Below are positions 33,426-43,216 of a stretch of 64,000 nt of DNA, one piece after another; within the stretch, counting starts at the first letter, position 1; each line of letters starts with the position of its first letter. Below the pieces are notes generated by a model that had not been told where the DNA came from, did no database searches, and saw only the letters and a list, made by a program, of their open reading frames with translations. Source of the stretch: Prevotella sp. (GTDB lineage: Bacteria; Bacteroidota; Bacteroidia; Bacteroidales; Bacteroidaceae). Where the stretch lies: NCBI GenBank assembly GCA_017471465.1, contig JAFUTI010000008.1:1-64000 (forward strand), given 5' to 3'. Position numbers and translations under genes: made by a program.

Positions 33426-35569
33426 AACGAATACTACTATCACTATTGATGATGCAAAGCATGGTCTTTGCAGAGGCACAGGATACGGTGACGGACGAGA
33501 GCCTCGGTCGCCACAATTTCTTCTATGCTGGACAGAGTAAGCAGCGGCGCATGTTCATCGTCAAGGACGGACAGATCTGCTGGAGTTATCAGGACGAGTT
33601 GAAGCGCGGTGAGATAAGCGATGCTGTGCTAATGACTGACGGCCACATCCTCGTAGCCCATCAGTATGGTGTGGCCGAGGTGACGCAGCAGAATGAGACC
33701 GTCTGGTGCTACGAGGCTCCCGAGGATACGGAGATTCACACCGTGCAGCCCATCGGTCGCCAGCACGTGGTATTCGTGCAGAACGGGAAGCCCGCCAAGG
33801 CGGTAGTCATGAAGATTCCCGAGTGCCAGATAGTGTGTGAGTTTGAACTGCCCACGAACGAACGGGGCTCTGTTCACGGTCAGTTCCGTAATGCCCGACT
33901 GTCGAGCCGCGGCACACTGCTGGTGGCCAACATGGCGCTTGGGTGTATTCACGAATACACCTCAGACGGCAAAGAGGTGGACTGTTGGAAGGGTTTCCTG
34001 CCGTGGTCTGTTCAGGAAATTGCGAAGACGGGCAACCTGCTCATTACGGGGCGTAAAGGGCTCATTCAAGAAATCAACCGCCAAGGGAAGACTGTATGGC
34101 AGATGAACACCACTGACTACGGCGTGACTCAGCCGCAGAAGACTGTGCGACTGAAGAACGGCAACCACATCGTGAACAACTGGTACAACGAATGGGGCAA
34201 GGAACCGATGGACAGCGCGAACGCCCCTGTGCAGGCTATCGAAGTAGACAAGCAGGGCAAGGTGGTGTGGCAACTCCGTGCATGGAAAGCCCCTGACCTC
34301 GGACCGTCTACAACCATCCAACTGCTCGACGACGCTGTAAACCGCGACCGGCTATGGTTCGGCGAGTTTGGCAAGCGTCCCCGACCACAACTCTTTGTAG
34401 GTCCTAATGAGCCCATAGGTGTGGGCCGAGGCATCCATCCCGGTCGCGTGGCATGGATTCATTCGCCCAGTGTGGCCCACTGGGACGGCAAGACCGGTCT
34501 CTGGGTGGAAGACCGCTGGAACTCTCAGGCCAAGGCCGACGCCATGATACCTGAGGCGGTCATACAGCTGACGGGTGAGGCAACGGCCAAGAAAGCCTGG
34601 CAGGCACTGTTCCGCCACTTCAACAAAACCCATAAACGTGGCAACCGAGGCTATAAGAAAGGGGAGATGATAGCCGTGAAGCTTAACATGAACAACGCCC
34701 TCACACACCATGACACCATCGAACTGAATTCGTCACCCTTCGTGACGCTGGCTCTGGTGCGCTCGATGGTACACGACGGCGGCATCCGCGAGCAGGACAT
34801 CGTGCTCTGCGAACCCAGCCGTGCCATCACCGACTCAATATATAACAAGGTACACCGTGAGTTCCCACAGGTACGCTTCATCGACAACATAGGTGGCGAC
34901 GGACGCGAGAAGTGCGAGTATTATCCCGAGCAGATTGTCTATTCGCAAAACAACGGCAAGATGGCCCGCGGACTGGCCAAGTGCATCGTCGATGCCGACT
35001 ACCTCATCAACTCGGCCCTGCTGAAGACACACAGCGGACCGGGTGTGACGCTGACCGCCAAGAACTGGTACGGCGCAACGGACATCAACCTGCTTTGGCG
35101 ACAGAACGCCCACAACAACGTGAGCCAGGACAAACGTAACGGCAAGCCGCAGTATAAGACTTTCGTAGACTGGATAGCCCACAAGAATATGGGCCAGAAG
35201 GCACTGCTCTACCTCATTGACGGCACATACGGTTCGCGCGACGTGAACGGAGCTCCCAACCCGAAGTGGATGAAGGAGCCCTTCAATGGCAACTGGGCCT
35301 GTTCGCTAATCGTCTCACAGGACGAACTGGCCTGCGATGCCGTCGCCATGGACCTCATCATCAGTGAGTGGCCGGAGTTTGGCAGTCTGAACTACTGCGA
35401 CGAGTACCTGCGTGAGGCCGCCAGCATACCGAGTGCCCCCAGTGGCACCGTGTATATGCAAGAGGGCAAGCCACTGACCAGACCACTCGGACTGATGGAA
35501 CACTGCGACAAGAACCGCCACTACACCAAGATTGACCTGAAATACGTCAACCTAGCGGAACATCAGTAG
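33422..35569 (+). CDS. Exported beta-propeller/DUF362 fusion protein
   Basis: This 715-residue protein has a signal peptide (residues about 1-20). Residues about 30-310 form PQQ/arylsulfotransferase-like beta-propeller repeats (recurring W-x-Y/W motifs such as QICWSYQDEL, ETVWCYEAPE, KTVWQMNTTD, KVVWQLRAWK). From about residue 340 the sequence is a DUF362 domain (PIGVGRGIHPGRVAWIHSPS; AVKLNMNNAL; INSALLKTHSGPGVTLTAKN). Secreted DUF362 proteins of Bacteroidetes usually stand alone; the fusion is unusual. The start overlaps the stop of the rhamnosidase remnant by 4 bases. The propeller resembles those that process or bind glycans, but no activity is assigned. The 3' end overlaps the convergent GH27 gene by 7 bases. 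Confidence 0.85.
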   Translation: MKRILLSLLMMQSMVFAEAQDTVTDESLGRHNFFYAGQSKQRRMFIVKDGQICWSYQDELKRGEISDAVLMTDGHILVAHQYGVAEVTQQNETVWCYEAPEDTEIHTVQPIGRQHVVFVQNGKPAKAVVMKIPECQIVCEFELPTNERGSVHGQFRNARLSSRGTLLVANMALGCIHEYTSDGKEVDCWKGFLPWSVQEIAKTGNLLITGRKGLIQEINRQGKTVWQMNTTDYGVTQPQKTVRLKNGNHIVNNWYNEWGKEPMDSANAPVQAIEVDKQGKVVWQLRAWKAPDLGPSTTIQLLDDAVNRDRLWFGEFGKRPRPQLFVGPNEPIGVGRGIHPGRVAWIHSPSVAHWDGKTGLWVEDRWNSQAKADAMIPEAVIQLTGEATAKKAWQALFRHFNKTHKRGNRGYKKGEMIAVKLNMNNALTHHDTIELNSSPFVTLALVRSMVHDGGIREQDIVLCEPSRAITDSIYNKVHREFPQVRFIDNIGGDGREKCEYYPEQIVYSQNNGKMARGLAKCIVDADYLINSALLKTHSGPGVTLTAKNWYGATDINLLWRQNAHNNVSQDKRNGKPQYKTFVDWIAHKNMGQKALLYLIDGTYGSRDVNGAPNPKWMKEPFNGNWACSLIVSQDELACDAVAMDLIISEWPEFGSLNYCDEYLREAASIPSAPSGTVYMQEGKPLTRPLGLMEHCDKNRHYTKIDLKYVNLAEHQ

Positions 35570-38070
35570 CTCCTAAGTATTTTTTTGCCTTCCTGCACGT
35601 AAAGTCCCTTGGTCTTTTTACCCATTGGGCGTCCTTGCAGGTCGTAGACAAGCGGCACAGCATTGACGGAACGACTCCTGACAGAGTTGCCGTCTGCAGG
35701 AATCTCCTGTAGGCCACTGGCCTGGTTGTCGCCTAAACGGAAAAGCTTTACGCCGTGACTGGGGACACTGGTCGTCAGGCTACCCATGACCGGCGTCAGG
35801 TCTTTCTTGGCCCAAATATCGTAGAGGGGAACTGCTTCATCGGCGGCATAGCCAAGCAGCGTCAGGTCGAAGTCGTAGTCTGACTGCTGGCCTATGGCGT
35901 AGACCAGAAACTCCATCGTAGTGCCCGTCGCCGAGGGGTTGTCACTGTCGCAGCTGGAGTCGTAGCCGCAGAGGGTGCGGAAGGTCTTGTAGCTATGGCC
36001 TTCGGGCAGGTCGTAGACAAGCGTGCACTGGGCGTTCAGTCCCAGTCCAGTGGTGTAGGGCTGTCCATCAACGCGCAGTGTGCCACCTTCCACATTCTGA
36101 TTGATGTGCAGCGTGCCCCACTCCGACGTATACGATGTCTGCTGTAGGGTAGTAAGCGATGTCTCACGGCCTTCGGCGTCGATAAGCACGGGGTTGATGA
36201 GGTCGGCGCGGTCGTAGCTGAAGCCGTCGCCATAGTTGCTCACCACAATCTTCAGCTGGCGGGCACCGGTGATGTCAGCCTCCAGCAGCTTCGACTTCGT
36301 GCCCGTACGCGATATAAGCCCTGAGCGGGCAGCGGCGTCATCCTGCTCGTCGGTGAGCGGGTTCTGATCGAACACCATGAAGCGGATGCTTGTGGTGGAG
36401 TTCGTCTGGCCGATGCCAGAGTCGTCGGCAGCGGCCATGGCGCGGAAGCGCACCACGTCCATATCCTCGGGTATCTGGAAGAAGATGGCAGCATTGGCAT
36501 CGGTCGAGAATCCACGGTCGTAGCTGACACCCATCACCTTCATTTGGCCACCGTTGTCCACGTTCTGATTCTCACGTATGCGGTTGAAGTAGCTCTTAGT
36601 GTAGTCACGGGTCTTCATCTGACCCGTCAGCGCCACCTCGGTGCCGTCGCGCAGCACAAGCGTAGGGTTAATCCAGTCGCCGTGGTCGTAGTTGTAGTTG
36701 TCGCCACCGTCGTCGACGACGAGCACCAGCGTCTTCTGACCATCAGGCCAGGCAATATCTACGTCAACAGCATGACCGTCGGTTGTATAGGCCACGGTCT
36801 CAGAGCGGTAGAGCGCCTTGGCGCCCACCACCCAGCGCGTGTTGTCGCGCTGAAACAGGGCCAGGTAGCGGTTGCCAGTGGTAGGGTCTGTGCTGGTCCA
36901 CGCCACACGGCCCAGATCCTCGTCATTCATCACCTGATGGGCATTTTCGCCATACTTGTGCATCTGGTGATACTCCTCGTTGGTGAGCAGCGACAGCGTG
37001 AACTCGTCATTACGGGTCATCTCGCCGCCAAAGAACAGTGGTGAGTGGCAGATGCCCCAGAGGGTCATCATCGTCAGCTGCTCATTCTGCGTCAGGCGAG
37101 TCCACCGGCCCTGGTCTGCCCCCGTATATCCTTGGTCGGCAATGGTCATGGCAATCCGTCCCAAAGGAAGCATGTCGCAGTCCGCATAGTTGCCGGGACG
37201 GGTGACCGCCTCCCAGGCATGAGCTTCGTTGAACACGGCATCGACGGCACTCCAGTTGTCCCACAGATCATCCATCATACGCCACATGTTAGCATTCTCC
37301 TGACACTCGTCGGCATACTGATACTGGGTCTTGCCGGGCGAGAGAGAGAGTACGATGGGACGCCCCGTCTGGTCGATAGCACGGCGTATCATGTGGATCT
37401 CGTCGGTATAGAACGGACGGCTCAAATCGTCAATCTTCAGGAAGTCTACGCCCCATTCAGCATACAGATCCATGATGCTATTGTAATAAAGCTGTCCGTA
37501 CTCGTTGTTCTTTACCAACAGGTTGTCCTTCAACCACGTGCAGGGCGAGGTCGTGCCATTGTACACCTGAGCCCACGGTGTCTGCTCACTGCCTTTCAGC
37601 TTATAGCTGCTGCCGACGACCGACTTCGGCACGCCGCGCATGATGTGTATGCCCAGTTTCAGTCCCATTTGGTGGAGCTTGTCGGCCAAGGCTTTGAAAC
37701 CGATATTCTTTCCGTCTTTCATACAGGAAGGAAAGCGCGAGGGTGAGGGCAGATAGCGTCCGTACTCGTCGAGCACATAGTCTTGATCGCCCCGCTGATT
37801 GTAATTACCGCCGCCCAGCGACGGGTGGTTGCAGTACCAGCGGATATCGATGACAACATACTGCCAGCCATACTTCACCAGGTCGTTGTCTACCAGATAC
37901 TGGGCGTTCTGCAACACCTCCTTCTCCGTCACCGACGAGTAGTAGCAGTCCCATGAGTTCCACCCCATGGGTGGTGTCATAGCCCACGTGCGGAATGTGG
38001 CCACATTGCTCTCCTGAGCAGTAACTGCCAATGACAACATCATCAGCAAAAAAGCGAAAATTTTCTTCAT
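35563..38070 (-). CDS. GH27 alpha-galactosidase with NPCBM-like domains and a secretion tail
   Basis: This 835-residue secreted enzyme has a signal peptide (residues about 1-18) and the GH27 opening MTPPMGWNSWDCYYS. The nucleophile is D214 in FLKIDDLS and the acid/base D268 in WRMMDDLW. After the barrel come a beta-sandwich and two NPCBM-like repeats. The C-terminus (VYDLQGRPMGKKTKGLYVQE) is the type A tail seen on proteins exported by type IX secretion. It removes terminal alpha-galactose, or alpha-N-acetylgalactosamine, from glycans. Convergent with the DUF362 gene. Its promoter (-7 box at 38099-38106) faces the helicase promoter. Confidence 0.92.
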   Translation of the reverse strand: MKKIFAFLLMMLSLAVTAQESNVATFRTWAMTPPMGWNSWDCYYSSVTEKEVLQNAQYLVDNDLVKYGWQYVVIDIRWYCNHPSLGGGNYNQRGDQDYVLDEYGRYLPSPSRFPSCMKDGKNIGFKALADKLHQMGLKLGIHIMRGVPKSVVGSSYKLKGSEQTPWAQVYNGTTSPCTWLKDNLLVKNNEYGQLYYNSIMDLYAEWGVDFLKIDDLSRPFYTDEIHMIRRAIDQTGRPIVLSLSPGKTQYQYADECQENANMWRMMDDLWDNWSAVDAVFNEAHAWEAVTRPGNYADCDMLPLGRIAMTIADQGYTGADQGRWTRLTQNEQLTMMTLWGICHSPLFFGGEMTRNDEFTLSLLTNEEYHQMHKYGENAHQVMNDEDLGRVAWTSTDPTTGNRYLALFQRDNTRWVVGAKALYRSETVAYTTDGHAVDVDIAWPDGQKTLVLVVDDGGDNYNYDHGDWINPTLVLRDGTEVALTGQMKTRDYTKSYFNRIRENQNVDNGGQMKVMGVSYDRGFSTDANAAIFFQIPEDMDVVRFRAMAAADDSGIGQTNSTTSIRFMVFDQNPLTDEQDDAAARSGLISRTGTKSKLLEADITGARQLKIVVSNYGDGFSYDRADLINPVLIDAEGRETSLTTLQQTSYTSEWGTLHINQNVEGGTLRVDGQPYTTGLGLNAQCTLVYDLPEGHSYKTFRTLCGYDSSCDSDNPSATGTTMEFLVYAIGQQSDYDFDLTLLGYAADEAVPLYDIWAKKDLTPVMGSLTTSVPSHGVKLFRLGDNQASGLQEIPADGNSVRSRSVNAVPLVYDLQGRPMGKKTKGLYVQEGKKILRSY

Positions 38071-38098
38071 AAATTAGTAGTTAGTCTTATATCGACGA

Positions 38099-38106
38099 CA
38101 AAGATA
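38099..38106 (-). promoter_or_regulatory. -7 box of the GH27 gene
   Basis: TATCTTTG on the minus strand, 29 bases before the GH27 start. Confidence 0.55.
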
Positions 38107-38144
38107 CGAATAAGTGAGTTAAAAACAAAATAATTCGCGATTAT

Positions 38145-38175
38145 TTTGTATTGCGCTTAACTTTTCGTATCTTTG
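38145..38175 (+). promoter_or_regulatory. Promoter of the DEAD-box helicase, very short leader
   Basis: TTTG (38145-38148), 19 bases, TATCTTTG (38168-38175). The start codon at 38184 is 9 bases past the -7 box, so the transcript has almost no leader. An in-frame upstream extension of 11 codons overlaps this promoter and is rejected as start. Confidence 0.65.
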
Positions 38176-38183
38176 CAAGCAAG

Positions 38184-40067
38184 ATGAAAAGTTTTGAAGA
38201 ACTGGGCGTCAGCGGAGAGATCCGGCACGCCATAGAAGAGATGGGATTTGTGCAGCCCATGCCTGTGCAAGAGGAAGTAATCCCCTACCTGCTGGAAAAG
38301 CGGCGCGACATCATTGCGCTGGCCCAGACGGGTACGGGCAAGACGGCGGCGTTCGGCATCCCGTTGCTGATGCGTATCGACACCCGCAACCATAACACGC
38401 AGGCGCTGGTTCTCTCGCCGACGCGAGAGCTCTGCTTGCAGATTGCCGACGATTTGCGCGACTTCAGTCGCTATATGGACGGCATCCATGTGGAGGCGGT
38501 CTATGGCGGAGCGGCCATTGAGCCGCAGATGCGGGCTCTGAAGAAGGGTGTGCAAGTCATTGTGGCCACGCCGGGCCGACTGCTGGACTTGAAGAACCGC
38601 GGCTTTGCCCATCTGGAGCTGGTGGCAAACATTGTGCTCGACGAGGCCGACGAAATGCTGAACATGGGTTTCTCTGATGCCATCAACGAAATCTTTGAGT
38701 CGCTGCCTGTGGAGCACGCTACGCTGATGTTCTCAGCCACCATGAGCCGCGAGGTGGAGCGGGTGGCTCGCCGCTACTTGAATAACTATGAGACCATTGT
38801 TGTTGGCAGTCGCAATGAGGGCGCCGAGAATGTGAACCATGTCTACTATATGGTGCAGGCCAAGGACAAGTATCTGGCCTTGAAGCGCATTGTAGACTAT
38901 TACCCCAAGATTTTCGCAATCATATTCTGCCGCACGAAGCTGGAGACGCAGGAGGTGGCCGACAAGCTGATACGCGACGGCTATAATGCTGAGGCTCTGC
39001 ATGGCGACCTGTCGCAGCAGCAACGCGACCTGACCATGCAGAAGTTCCGCCAGCACACGGTGCAGCTGCTGGTGGCCACCGATGTGGCGGCCCGCGGACT
39101 CGATGTTGATGACTTGACTCATGTGATTAACTTCGGACTGCCCGACGACATAGAGAACTATACGCACCGCTCAGGCCGTACGGGCCGTGCCGGCAAGAAA
39201 GGAACCAGTATCTCAATAGTCCACTCAAAGGAGAAGCACAAGATTCGCAATATTGAGCGGGAGATTGGCAAGAAGTTCGTGGAGGCTGAAATTCCGTCGG
39301 CAGAGGAAATCTGCAAGAAGCAGCTCTACAAGGTGATGGACCAGATTGTGAAGACCGACGTGGACGATGAGGAGATTGGACCGTTTATGAAAGACATCAG
39401 CCGCTACTTTGAATACATTGACAAGGAGGAGATCATTAAGAAAATCGTGTCCCTGGAGTTTGGCAAGTTCCTGGCTTACTATGCCGATGCGCCTGAGATA
39501 GAGAAGGTGAATAAAGAGGAGAGAGGAAAGAGGGGAGATGAGAGAGATTACAAGGCGAAGACCGACCGTCAGAAGATGCACAACAAGGCGGAAAAGGGCT
39601 ACAAGCGTCTCTTTATCAACTTAGGAAAGAAAGACGGTTTCTTCCCTGGCGTGCTGATGCAGACGCTGAACCGCTACGTCGGTGGTCGCCAGGAGGTAGG
39701 CCATATCGACCTGCTGGACACCATCTCTTATTTTGAAGTACCTGAGAAAGACGCCCGTAAGGTGATGACCCAACTGACGGGCATCCGTTTCAAAGGGCGT
39801 CAGGTTCGTTGCAACGAGGAAGATTCGACAGCAAAAACCGTGCCAAACAACAAGAAAGAGCACTTAAATAATTTCACTAAAAATTCACCAAACGCTGGCG
39901 AACGCAAAAAACGCCCATTTCATCGGGAAAATGACGACTGGCGCAGTCTGATGGGAAAGGCGCCACGCGAGCTGAAAGGCGAGGAGCCCGACTTCTTTGC
40001 AGAGCAAAGCGGCAAAGCCGAGCGCTCGGAAGAAGGTTGGGCACGACGCCGACCGAAAAAGAAGTAG
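38184..40067 (+). CDS. DEAD-box RNA helicase with DbpA-like RNA-binding domain
   Basis: This 627-residue helicase has all core motifs: Q motif (GFVQPMPVQ), AQTGTGKT, PTRELCLQ, TPGRLLD, DEAD, FSATM, RGLD and HRSGRTGRAGKKG. After about residue 430 comes a charged linker and then a DbpA-type RNA-recognition domain near residues 470-550 (LFINLGKKDGFFPGVLMQTL). The C-terminal 70 residues are basic and probably disordered. Such helicases assist ribosome assembly or cold adaptation. The start at 38184 is dictated by the promoter position. Confidence 0.95.
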   Translation: MKSFEELGVSGEIRHAIEEMGFVQPMPVQEEVIPYLLEKRRDIIALAQTGTGKTAAFGIPLLMRIDTRNHNTQALVLSPTRELCLQIADDLRDFSRYMDGIHVEAVYGGAAIEPQMRALKKGVQVIVATPGRLLDLKNRGFAHLELVANIVLDEADEMLNMGFSDAINEIFESLPVEHATLMFSATMSREVERVARRYLNNYETIVVGSRNEGAENVNHVYYMVQAKDKYLALKRIVDYYPKIFAIIFCRTKLETQEVADKLIRDGYNAEALHGDLSQQQRDLTMQKFRQHTVQLLVATDVAARGLDVDDLTHVINFGLPDDIENYTHRSGRTGRAGKKGTSISIVHSKEKHKIRNIEREIGKKFVEAEIPSAEEICKKQLYKVMDQIVKTDVDDEEIGPFMKDISRYFEYIDKEEIIKKIVSLEFGKFLAYYADAPEIEKVNKEERGKRGDERDYKAKTDRQKMHNKAEKGYKRLFINLGKKDGFFPGVLMQTLNRYVGGRQEVGHIDLLDTISYFEVPEKDARKVMTQLTGIRFKGRQVRCNEEDSTAKTVPNNKKEHLNNFTKNSPNAGERKKRPFHRENDDWRSLMGKAPRELKGEEPDFFAEQSGKAERSEEGWARRRPKKK

Positions 40068-40081
40068 AACTATAGATAAGT

Positions 40082-40543
40082 ATGAAGAACATTTTTCTCA
40101 CTGTGGTAGCACTGTGGATAGTACAGACCGCCAACGCACAGACGCAGACATTAGTACTGCACCATGCTGACGGGACATCCACTGACGTGGAACTATACGT
40201 CAAGCCACGTATCTCCTTTGTTGGCAACAAACTGTTGGTAACTTCGCCCGTTCTTAACCTTGAATACGCGTTGGGCGATGTGGTGAGGTATTCGTTCAAA
40301 GGCGAAGGAACGGCCGTTGAGAACATAGCTGCCGAAGCCGACTGTGAACAGCAAAACGGGCGGCTTGTCTTCAATGGCATAGCAATGGCCGACCGTGTGG
40401 CTGTCTATACAACCAATGGTGTGCGCATACCGGTGGAGGTGACCATTGAATCCGACCGTGCTGTCATCCCTCTGACAGCCCTTCCTCAAGGTGTCTGCCT
40501 GATAAGTGTGAATGGTAAAACTGCTAAATTCGTCAGGCCATGA
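40082..40543 (+). CDS. Small secreted protein with a T9SS-like C-terminal tail
   Basis: This 153-residue protein has a signal peptide (about residues 1-20), a beta-rich middle and a C-terminus (VAVYTTNGVRI ... GVCLISVNGKTAKFVRP) that resembles type A sorting domains of type IX secretion. Similar small proteins accompany surface-protein operons in Prevotella. It overlaps the following gene by 4 bases (ATGA). Mature function is unknown. The tail suggests surface attachment or release. Confidence 0.75.
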   Translation: MKNIFLTVVALWIVQTANAQTQTLVLHHADGTSTDVELYVKPRISFVGNKLLVTSPVLNLEYALGDVVRYSFKGEGTAVENIAAEADCEQQNGRLVFNGIAMADRVAVYTTNGVRIPVEVTIESDRAVIPLTALPQGVCLISVNGKTAKFVRP

Positions 40544-43185
40544 AAAAGTTTCTTTTTTCTCTGATGCTGCTGGCCGTCTCATGGGCGGGCTATGCACAAA
40601 CACTGGGCGAGGCTTTCTACATTTATTTGAACGATGGCCGCTTTGAGGCTTTCTTCCGTCAGGAGGTCGATAGCATCACTTTTTCCTATGAGGACGAGCA
40701 GGGCAGGACGTACGACGAGATTGTCATGCAGCGGGTATATACCAAAGACAGTGTCTACTTGATTCCGATTGCCAGTATCGACAGTGTGGCCTTCCTCACT
40801 CCACAGACCATTGTCAATGAAAAGGTGTTCCCCCTGACGGTTGAACATGCGCGCTACATCAGCAACGGCAGCATCACGGGTTTTACGCTCAGTGCAGCAG
40901 CGCCTGAGTCAATGCGGCCGAGGGTGGGGCATATTGTGGTGGCTACTGCCGACTGCGATGCCTTCCCCAATGGCATTATGGCTACGGTGCAGAGTGTCGG
41001 CAATGTGGCTGACGGCTTTAGCTATAGCTGCAAGCGGGCCTCTATTGACGAGGTGTTCGACCAGCTGGTGGCCTACGAGCGTCTGGAAGCTGTCAATGAG
41101 TCAGCTGACACGGCGGGAGACTCGATTGCTGCCGTCCGACAGTTGCCTGGCAAGTTGGAGAAGGACAAGAAGTACGACCTGTGGGATTTTGACTGGGAGT
41201 CGGAATTCGGCGAGGACGAAGCCAAACTGAAATTTGGCGGGCGCGATGTGGCCACGTTGAGGCTGGCTGTTCGAAAAACGTTGTTCTCACCCCTTTATGC
41301 AAAGATTGAACTGAACAATAAGTTTACTGCCTCCATGGATTTCCACGGCGAGGTAAGTGCTGAGAAGGAATGGGAGAAACAGTTGGGCAAGACGGTCACC
41401 TGTGGAAAGATTCCTGTTCCTTATACATTTGGACTGTTCTGGCTGGAGCCTAAGTTCTCCGTCTTCGGCTATGCGGGCATCAGCGGCAAGGCCAGTGTCG
41501 ATTTTCATGCTCACAACACCCGCACAGACTCTATTTCCTTTGTCTATCACAAAGGGAAATGGAAGTTTCCTCATGGCAGTAAGGATGACCCTGGCATTGA
41601 TGTGGCCCAGTTGAATCTGGAAGGCTCGGCAGAAGTCGGTTTGAAACCCGTGATGGACTTCTCGCTCAACGGAACAGGCGCCAGTTTCGGCTTGACGGGT
41701 AAGATTGGTATTCGCGAGACGGCCAACTTCGTCTACGATGCCAATGGTGCTGCCGACGGCTCGCTGTATGAGGCCATGAAAGACAGCTATGTGCGTACGA
41801 CACTGCCCTGGAGTCTGCAGGCTCAGGCCAGTCTTAACCTGTTTGAAGACTACGATGTGAATGCTGGCAAAGACGATGATAAAGCTGGCAAAGATGATGA
41901 TAAAGCTGGCAAAGATGATGATGAAGCTGACAAAGATAAGATGCAGACGGAGCCCATTGGCCCGGAAGACCCGCCGCAGTTGGGGCATGACATCTACTTT
42001 CTGCCCGAGTTCAGCAATGTCTATGCATTGGGCAACAGTGGCGACAATAGTGCCGCCTGGTGCATAGCCACCGCCTCGCGTCCTTGTCTGCTGCCGCTCA
42101 CATTGGGTTTCCAGTTGTTTGATGTGCTGAACAAGCCGGTGCCGGCTGTCTATTCATCGGCCACCTACAGTGCCGACCGTGCTCCTTTTTCTGTTGATGT
42201 CAACGGACTGGAGGGAGGGCAGTACACGGCCCGTCCGGTTATCAGCATCATGGGCCGCGACTTGGTAGCTTCGCCTGCCGTACAGGTTATCAAGGTGGCT
42301 ACTTTCGAGGCTCAGCAGGCTGATGGTACCGTTACCTTGCACGGCAAGGTCTATGGCACAGCTACCGACAAGGCCGGTTTCTACTATGGTCCGCATATTG
42401 ACCTGGAGAACAAACCCACACCGGCCTCTTATGTGGAGGCCACTCTAGGGGCAAATGGCGAGTTCACGGCCACACTGACTGATTTGGCTCCCGGTAACCT
42501 TTATGTGGCTGCCGTTGCCAATGTGCCCGACAATCTGGGGCAGACTACTGAAAGCCGCGGCGAGCCGTTGCTGCTGACCATCAAGGCTCCAGTTGCCGAT
42601 GAGCCTACGGCAGGTGCAGTCATTGATTTGGGGCTCAGTGTGAAATGGGCGGCTTGGAATGTCGGTGCCACCAGCCCCGAGGAGATTGGGGGTTATTGTG
42701 GATGGGCCATGAACCATGTCAGTATGAACTATGACGGCAGCGACTATGAGCATAGCGACAAGTTTGCTAACGGTGGTACTGGCAAGCTGGGGCAACTGCG
42801 GCAGGCTCGCAACGACATTGGTTTCGATATCTGTGGTAATCCGCAGTATGATGCTGCTCTTGCAGCGGGAATGGGCCGTCTGCCCACACAAAAGGAGTTC
42901 CAGGAGCTGAAAGACAACTGCACGGTGAAGCTCATCACCTATAAGGAGCGCAGCGGACTGCTGCTGACCGGCCCCAACGGCAATAGTATTTTCCTGCCCT
43001 TTGCCGGTGACAGCAACACGGGCAGCTATTGGGCGGGCACTGCCAGCATCTATAACTACCGCAACTATTTAGACTGTCTGACTTTGGGTGCCAGCGGCAC
43101 GGTCTTAGGGTCGGGACCGCAGGTCAGTGCCGGCTCGTCTCAGAGCTGGTCGGCAGCTTTCATGGTGCGTGGTGTTGTTGACTAA
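40540..43185 (+). CDS. Large secreted multidomain protein with an acidic repeat
   Basis: This 881-residue protein has a signal peptide (about residues 1-20). Residues about 80-400 are beta-rich without a recognised fold. A tandem AGKDDDK-type acidic repeat follows near residues 440-467. The region after 590 looks fibronectin- or Ig-like, and the last 180 residues contain VIDLGLSVKWAAWNVG, a motif of a domain common in Fibrobacter and Bacteroidetes surface proteins. Translation is coupled to the upstream gene by an ATGA overlap. It may be a surface adhesin or structural protein, but no evidence picks between these. Confidence 0.75.
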   Translation: MKKFLFSLMLLAVSWAGYAQTLGEAFYIYLNDGRFEAFFRQEVDSITFSYEDEQGRTYDEIVMQRVYTKDSVYLIPIASIDSVAFLTPQTIVNEKVFPLTVEHARYISNGSITGFTLSAAAPESMRPRVGHIVVATADCDAFPNGIMATVQSVGNVADGFSYSCKRASIDEVFDQLVAYERLEAVNESADTAGDSIAAVRQLPGKLEKDKKYDLWDFDWESEFGEDEAKLKFGGRDVATLRLAVRKTLFSPLYAKIELNNKFTASMDFHGEVSAEKEWEKQLGKTVTCGKIPVPYTFGLFWLEPKFSVFGYAGISGKASVDFHAHNTRTDSISFVYHKGKWKFPHGSKDDPGIDVAQLNLEGSAEVGLKPVMDFSLNGTGASFGLTGKIGIRETANFVYDANGAADGSLYEAMKDSYVRTTLPWSLQAQASLNLFEDYDVNAGKDDDKAGKDDDKAGKDDDEADKDKMQTEPIGPEDPPQLGHDIYFLPEFSNVYALGNSGDNSAAWCIATASRPCLLPLTLGFQLFDVLNKPVPAVYSSATYSADRAPFSVDVNGLEGGQYTARPVISIMGRDLVASPAVQVIKVATFEAQQADGTVTLHGKVYGTATDKAGFYYGPHIDLENKPTPASYVEATLGANGEFTATLTDLAPGNLYVAAVANVPDNLGQTTESRGEPLLLTIKAPVADEPTAGAVIDLGLSVKWAAWNVGATSPEEIGGYCGWAMNHVSMNYDGSDYEHSDKFANGGTGKLGQLRQARNDIGFDICGNPQYDAALAAGMGRLPTQKEFQELKDNCTVKLITYKERSGLLLTGPNGNSIFLPFAGDSNTGSYWAGTASIYNYRNYLDCLTLGASGTVLGSGPQVSAGSSQSWSAAFMVRGVVD
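41863..41940 (+). repeat. In-frame 21-bp tandem repeat encoding acidic heptapeptides
   Basis: Three near-identical 21-base units start at 41863, 41884 and 41905 and a degenerate fourth follows. They encode AGKDDDK, AGKDDDK, AGKDDDE and ADKDK. The units may vary in number between strains by slippage. Confidence 0.8.
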
Positions 43186-43216
43186 ATGTTTAACTCTTAA
43201 CAATAATAACAAGACA

